DNA of 8,026 nucleotides from assembly GCA_014381385.1 (NCBI GenBank), contig JACNLR010000200.1, positions 1 to 8,026 on the forward strand. The letters run 5' to 3'. This DNA comes from Planctomycetota bacterium (GTDB lineage: Bacteria > Planctomycetota > Phycisphaerae > Phycisphaerales > SM1A02). Both the position numbers and the translations under genes were made by a program. The notes under the pieces are model-generated. The model worked only from the letters and a program-made list of their open reading frames with translations, was not told where the DNA came from and searched no databases. Positions 5,723 to 8,026 of the stretch are shown in pieces (position 1 is the stretch's first letter; the number at the start of each line of letters is the position of its first letter).

Positions 5723-5932
5723 ATGAAAAAAATACTTACAACACTCACTATCTCAACCCTCGTCATATTTGCAATGACTGGATGCACGAAAACCGAAGAA
5801 GGCGCTGTCCTTGGTGCTGGAATTGGTGCACTCGCAGGCCAAGCAATTGGCGGAGATACTGGTGCGACCCTCATCGGTGCAGGCGCAGGCGCACTGCTTG
5901 GCGGCGCAGTCGGAAACTCACAAGAAAACTAA
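5723..5932 (+). CDS. Short glycine-zipper lipoprotein (69 aa)
   Basis: A paralogue of the first lipoprotein of this cluster, reduced to signal peptide plus zipper domain. MKKILTTLTISTLVIFAMTG (1-20) precedes Cys21 (MTGC). The zipper repeats are GAGIGALAGQAIGG (31-44) and GAGAGALLGGAVGN (52-65), joined by DTGATLI, and the protein stops four residues later. The zipper is nearly identical to its neighbour's in protein and close in DNA, while the Thr-rich tail is absent. AGGA (5713-5716) lies six bases before the ATG. It is the last gene before a strong terminator. Envelope location is likely; the role is unknown. Confidence 0.88.
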   Translation: MKKILTTLTISTLVIFAMTGCTKTEEGAVLGAGIGALAGQAIGGDTGATLIGAGAGALLGGAVGNSQEN

Positions 5933-5955
5933 TTTTCTTCGTAAACCGAAATTTT

Positions 5956-5986
5956 AAAAAAACCCGTTCTTTGAACGGGTTTTTTT
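5956..5986. terminator. Strong bidirectional intrinsic terminator
   Basis: CCCGTTC (5963-5969) pairs perfectly with GAACGGG (5973-5979) around a TTT loop. A7 lies before it (5956-5962) and T7 after it (5980-5986), so the stem can extend to 14 bp and both strands end in a U-run. It closes the lipoprotein cluster and can also stop minus-strand transcripts from the tRNA side. Confidence 0.93.
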
Positions 5987-6032
5987 CTTGCCATCCTCAA
6001 AAACTCTATCCCTATTATTAGCAAAATATTCA

Positions 6033-6139
6033 CCTCTGAGACTTTTTTTATGTTGAGTCATTCTGTTTGCACAAAACAGCGTTTAAAGCTCTTAAAAAGT
6101 CTCAGAGGCGATTATTGGGCTAAAAAAAAGTCTCAGAGG
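6033..6139. repeat. 107-bp element with terminal inverted repeats and an extra internal copy (MITE-like)
   Basis: CCTCTGAGACTTTTTTT at 6033-6049 is the perfect inverse of 6123-6139 (17 bp). A third copy, in the orientation of the right end, is at 6094-6108 (15 bp), starting 31 bases before the last. The inner part has a nested hairpin CTGTTT-N5-AAACAG (6063-6079). Terminal inverted repeats around a short non-coding core are typical of MITEs, but no target-site duplication is visible. As RNA, the left copy can pair with either right copy, so it could be a terminator or processing structure. It lies ten bases from the 3' end of the tRNA gene. Confidence 0.6.
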
Positions 6140-6149
6140 AAAAATTGTA

Positions 6150-6222
6150 AGCCACCCACGGGAGTCGAACCCGTGACCTAAGCTTTACGAAAGCTTCGCT
6201 CTACCAACTGAGCTAGGGCGGC
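6150..6222 (-). tRNA. tRNA-Thr (anticodon CGU, codon ACG)
   Basis: A complete 73-base cloverleaf on the minus strand. Acceptor GCCGCCC pairs with GGGTGGC (one G-U). The D-arm is GCTC/GAGC with loop AGTTGGTA. The anticodon stem AAGCT/AGCTT encloses TTCGTAA, giving anticodon CGT for codon ACG. The variable loop is AGGTC, and the T-arm ACGGG/CCCGT has loop TTCGACT. The discriminator base is U, and the CCA end is not encoded. It starts 15 bases after the stop of the upstream minus-strand gene, so read-through transcription followed by processing is possible. Confidence 0.97.
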
Positions 6223-6237
6223 GAAATTCGTATCAAA

Positions 6238-8026
6238 TTATGGAATGAACAACGTAACCGAAGTATATGGATGGTCTAAGGCACCGTTGAGCCGTGCAGC
6301 GGCATCTGCTAACTGCCCAATAGAATTCTCTGTAAGGTCTACGACCATCTCAACTTGCCAATTCTGAGCTAGGTTACCCCAGCGCCGAACGGAAGCTGCT
6401 GATTCATCTAGAAGCATCACTTGTGTTTCCTCATCGCCACCGGTCAGTGCGGCATCAATCAATGATTGCTGTGCAACCGAATCTTCAATCATAGATAACG
6501 TTTGAGCTATCACAGTTTTTGATTCTATATCCGAGTCGTTCAACGCCGCAATCAAAGTGCTCGTCGCGTCGTCTACTTTCAAGATAGTTTCAGCAAGAGC
6601 AATATCTCGCAATACCGCAAGAGCGCGTTTTGCAAACTCTGTTTGCTCATCGTAACTCAAGCGCCCACCCGAAGCAGATCCAAGTAAATCTTCTATGACA
6701 GCAAGTTTTGCAGCATCAGATACTCCGATATTTGCACTCTCTACCATATCTGAATCACTCAATGCAGTTGCAAGTATCTGCGCTTCTGCACCTTCACCTA
6801 GTACTAAAACTGGTGTAACGGTGGTATCTGGAGTTTGAGCAAGTTCGCTTACAAGCAACTTTCCATGCTCAGCATTGCGAGCAATAACTACAACTAAGTC
6901 AAAGCCGGGTACTGCTCCTGCAGTTTCAATTGAATCTGGAATAGTTGTGCCATCGCCAACAACAGTCCAACCATTCCCGTTCAAGAGCGTTGAAACATCT
7001 CGCCTTGTGTCTTCGTCGTCACCAATAACAAGTGCGAACATTTCACCACCATTTCGCACTGCGGAAGCAAGCAATGGGACAATTCTGTAACTTCCCTGGA
7101 AGGCGTTTTTTGGAAGCGTTGATGCAATCGTAAGAGCGGATTCATATTGAACCGTTCTGTCTGGGTAATACATCGCTGCAACAAGAGGCATGTCCTTGCC
7201 ACCAAGGAGCGAGCCCGCACCAGCAGTTTTTGCAAGTGCAGCAATCGCATCGAGTCCAAGCGCAGTATCGCCATCACTTAACGCCTTCGCAAGTACCATT
7301 TGTGCAATCTCAGGACCAAACACTGTTGCATAAAACTCTGGACTGTATGGTAGTGAGCCGAACACTACATCATCAGCACCCCGCAGCTCACGTGCTCGGC
7401 GGAGATTCGCAGCAACAAAGACACTCATCGCGCCAGCATTCTCTGCATCTGTGTCAATCGCAAGCGAAGCGAAGTGCATCGCCATAACATCGCCAAACAC
7501 CTCTTGTTGGACGTCATATACGACTAACTGCTGCGTAGGATCCCAAACCCAGAAAATATTCAAGCCCGCTATTGCAGGTGGAAGAACCGACGCTTGCCCG
7601 TCATAAAATTGTTTTGCAACGACCGTCTGCATCGTTGAAAGGTTTGAATTCGTTGCTATGCCTATTCGTTTCAAGGCACGTTCCGCGGCATTGCGTACAT
7701 CTGGTGTTTCACTTGTATCGTTTGAAAGTGCTAGCAAACTCGGTGCAGCGTGTGTGTAACCGATTTCCCCAAGTACACTTGCTACAACTGCTTGGGAATC
7801 GTTATCAAGATAAGGCAATGCAGTTTGCAATGGCAAGACAGCATCTCTTCCAATTTGAATAAGCATTGCACGAACTCTTCTTGATGTGCTCGCATCGTTT
7901 GCAACTTGCAGCGTGCGCAAAAGAGGTGGCACAGCGTACTCACCTGCTTCAATCAGACGTTTTTCCGCAAGCAAGAAAAAATGGAAACGTGCATGGCCTG
8001 CTAAAACAAAAACAAAGCCAGACGCG
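6238..8026 (-). CDS. HEAT-repeat protein with embedded pseudo-receiver domain (5' end outside window)
   Basis: A large, probably scaffold-type protein, open in frame to the window edge. Counting residues from TTG 7974, the visible part has N-terminal HEAT-like repeats (about 1-105: AEKRLIEAGEYAVPPLLRTL, VLPLQTALPYL, ASVLGEIGYTHAAPSLLAL, NAAERALKRIG). A mixed middle follows (about 120-255, with a TPR-like MAMHFASLAIDTDAENAGAM). Next is a HEAT-like segment (DMPLVAAMYYPDRTVQYESA, 261-280, to IVPLLASAVRNG), a receiver-like domain (about 312-430) and C-terminal HEAT-like helices (about 465-578). The receiver part keeps the acidic pair (GDDED, 318-322) and the hydrophobic strand FDLVVVIA (358-365), but has Ile364 where the phospho-Asp should be. 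TTG 7974 is an unlikely start because 17 further codons (ending ...GHARFHFF) are open to the edge, so I treat it as partial. No signal peptide can be judged. The stop is 15 bases before the tRNA. Confidence 0.75.
   Translation of the reverse strand, partial: ASGFVFVLAGHARFHFFLLAEKRLIEAGEYAVPPLLRTLQVANDASTSRRVRAMLIQIGRDAVLPLQTALPYLDNDSQAVVASVLGEIGYTHAAPSLLALSNDTSETPDVRNAAERALKRIGIATNSNLSTMQTVVAKQFYDGQASVLPPAIAGLNIFWVWDPTQQLVVYDVQQEVFGDVMAMHFASLAIDTDAENAGAMSVFVAANLRRARELRGADDVVFGSLPYSPEFYATVFGPEIAQMVLAKALSDGDTALGLDAIAALAKTAGAGSLLGGKDMPLVAAMYYPDRTVQYESALTIASTLPKNAFQGSYRIVPLLASAVRNGGEMFALVIGDDEDTRRDVSTLLNGNGWTVVGDGTTIPDSIETAGAVPGFDLVVVIARNAEHGKLLVSELAQTPDTTVTPVLVLGEGAEAQILATALSDSDMVESANIGVSDAAKLAVIEDLLGSASGGRLSYDEQTEFAKRALAVLRDIALAETILKVDDATSTLIAALNDSDIESKTVIAQTLSMIEDSVAQQSLIDAALTGGDEETQVMLLDESAASVRRWGNLAQNWQVEMVVDLTENSIGQLADAAARLNGALDHPYTSVTLFIP

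Noticed and set aside
6033..6139. CRISPR array or integron attC site
   Set aside because: Only three repeat copies exist, one is inverted, spacings are unequal, and no core sites, cas or integrase genes are present.
7924..7974. TTG 7974 as the true start of the HEAT-repeat protein
   Set aside because: The frame stays open for 17 more codons to the window edge and there is no ribosome site before the TTG, so the gene is treated as partial.

Overview
The window looks like ordinary chromosome from a Gram-negative-type bacterium of moderate GC. My best guess is a planctomycete (Planctomycetota, possibly Phycisphaerae). That rests on the mosaic HEAT-repeat/pseudo-receiver protein at the right edge, the mixture of genes with and without Shine-Dalgarno sites, and the general style of the hypothetical proteins. 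It is inference, not a demonstrated assignment. Nothing here resembles a phage, CRISPR or classical defence locus.

Left part (1-4255): a plus-strand gene for a Gfo/Idh/MocA-like protein without the usual catalytic signature (122-988) converges on a minus-strand run of three closely spaced genes. In transcription order these are sucC (succinyl-CoA synthetase beta, 4215-3007), a DUF418/YeiB-type membrane protein (2990-1770) and a 245-residue protein of unknown function (1746-1009). Gaps are 16 and 23 bases, so one operon is plausible. The usual partner sucD is not next to sucC. Three of these four left-hand genes lack a Shine-Dalgarno site and instead carry a TAnnnT hexamer exactly six bases before the ATG, which suggests leaderless transcripts.

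Middle part (4254-5986): divergent from sucC across 38 bases is a thioredoxin-fold PRX-like redox protein with a CNHC motif. Then comes a gene-free stretch (4797-5117) with a strong rod-shaped RNA candidate (about 4877-4975). An 11-bp closing stem followed by a T-run makes it look like a small RNA or a transcription attenuator. It precedes three small plus-strand lipoprotein genes. Two are related glycine-zipper proteins and flank a Glu/Gln-rich 66-residue lipoprotein. The cluster ends at a strong bidirectional terminator.

Right part (5987-8026): a 107-bp element with near-perfect terminal inverted repeats and a third internal copy (6033-6139) lies ten bases from the 3' end of a minus-strand tRNA-Thr(CGU). 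Fifteen bases upstream of the tRNA ends a long minus-strand gene, open at the window edge, for a HEAT-repeat protein with an embedded receiver-like domain that has lost its phospho-aspartate.

Functional links are limited: central metabolism (sucC), envelope proteins (DUF418 and the lipoproteins) and redox maintenance. I see no clear new enzymatic system. The most unusual signals are the RNA rod with competing stems, the inverted-repeat element beside the tRNA, the TAnnnT-N6-ATG start architecture, and the pseudo-receiver HEAT protein.
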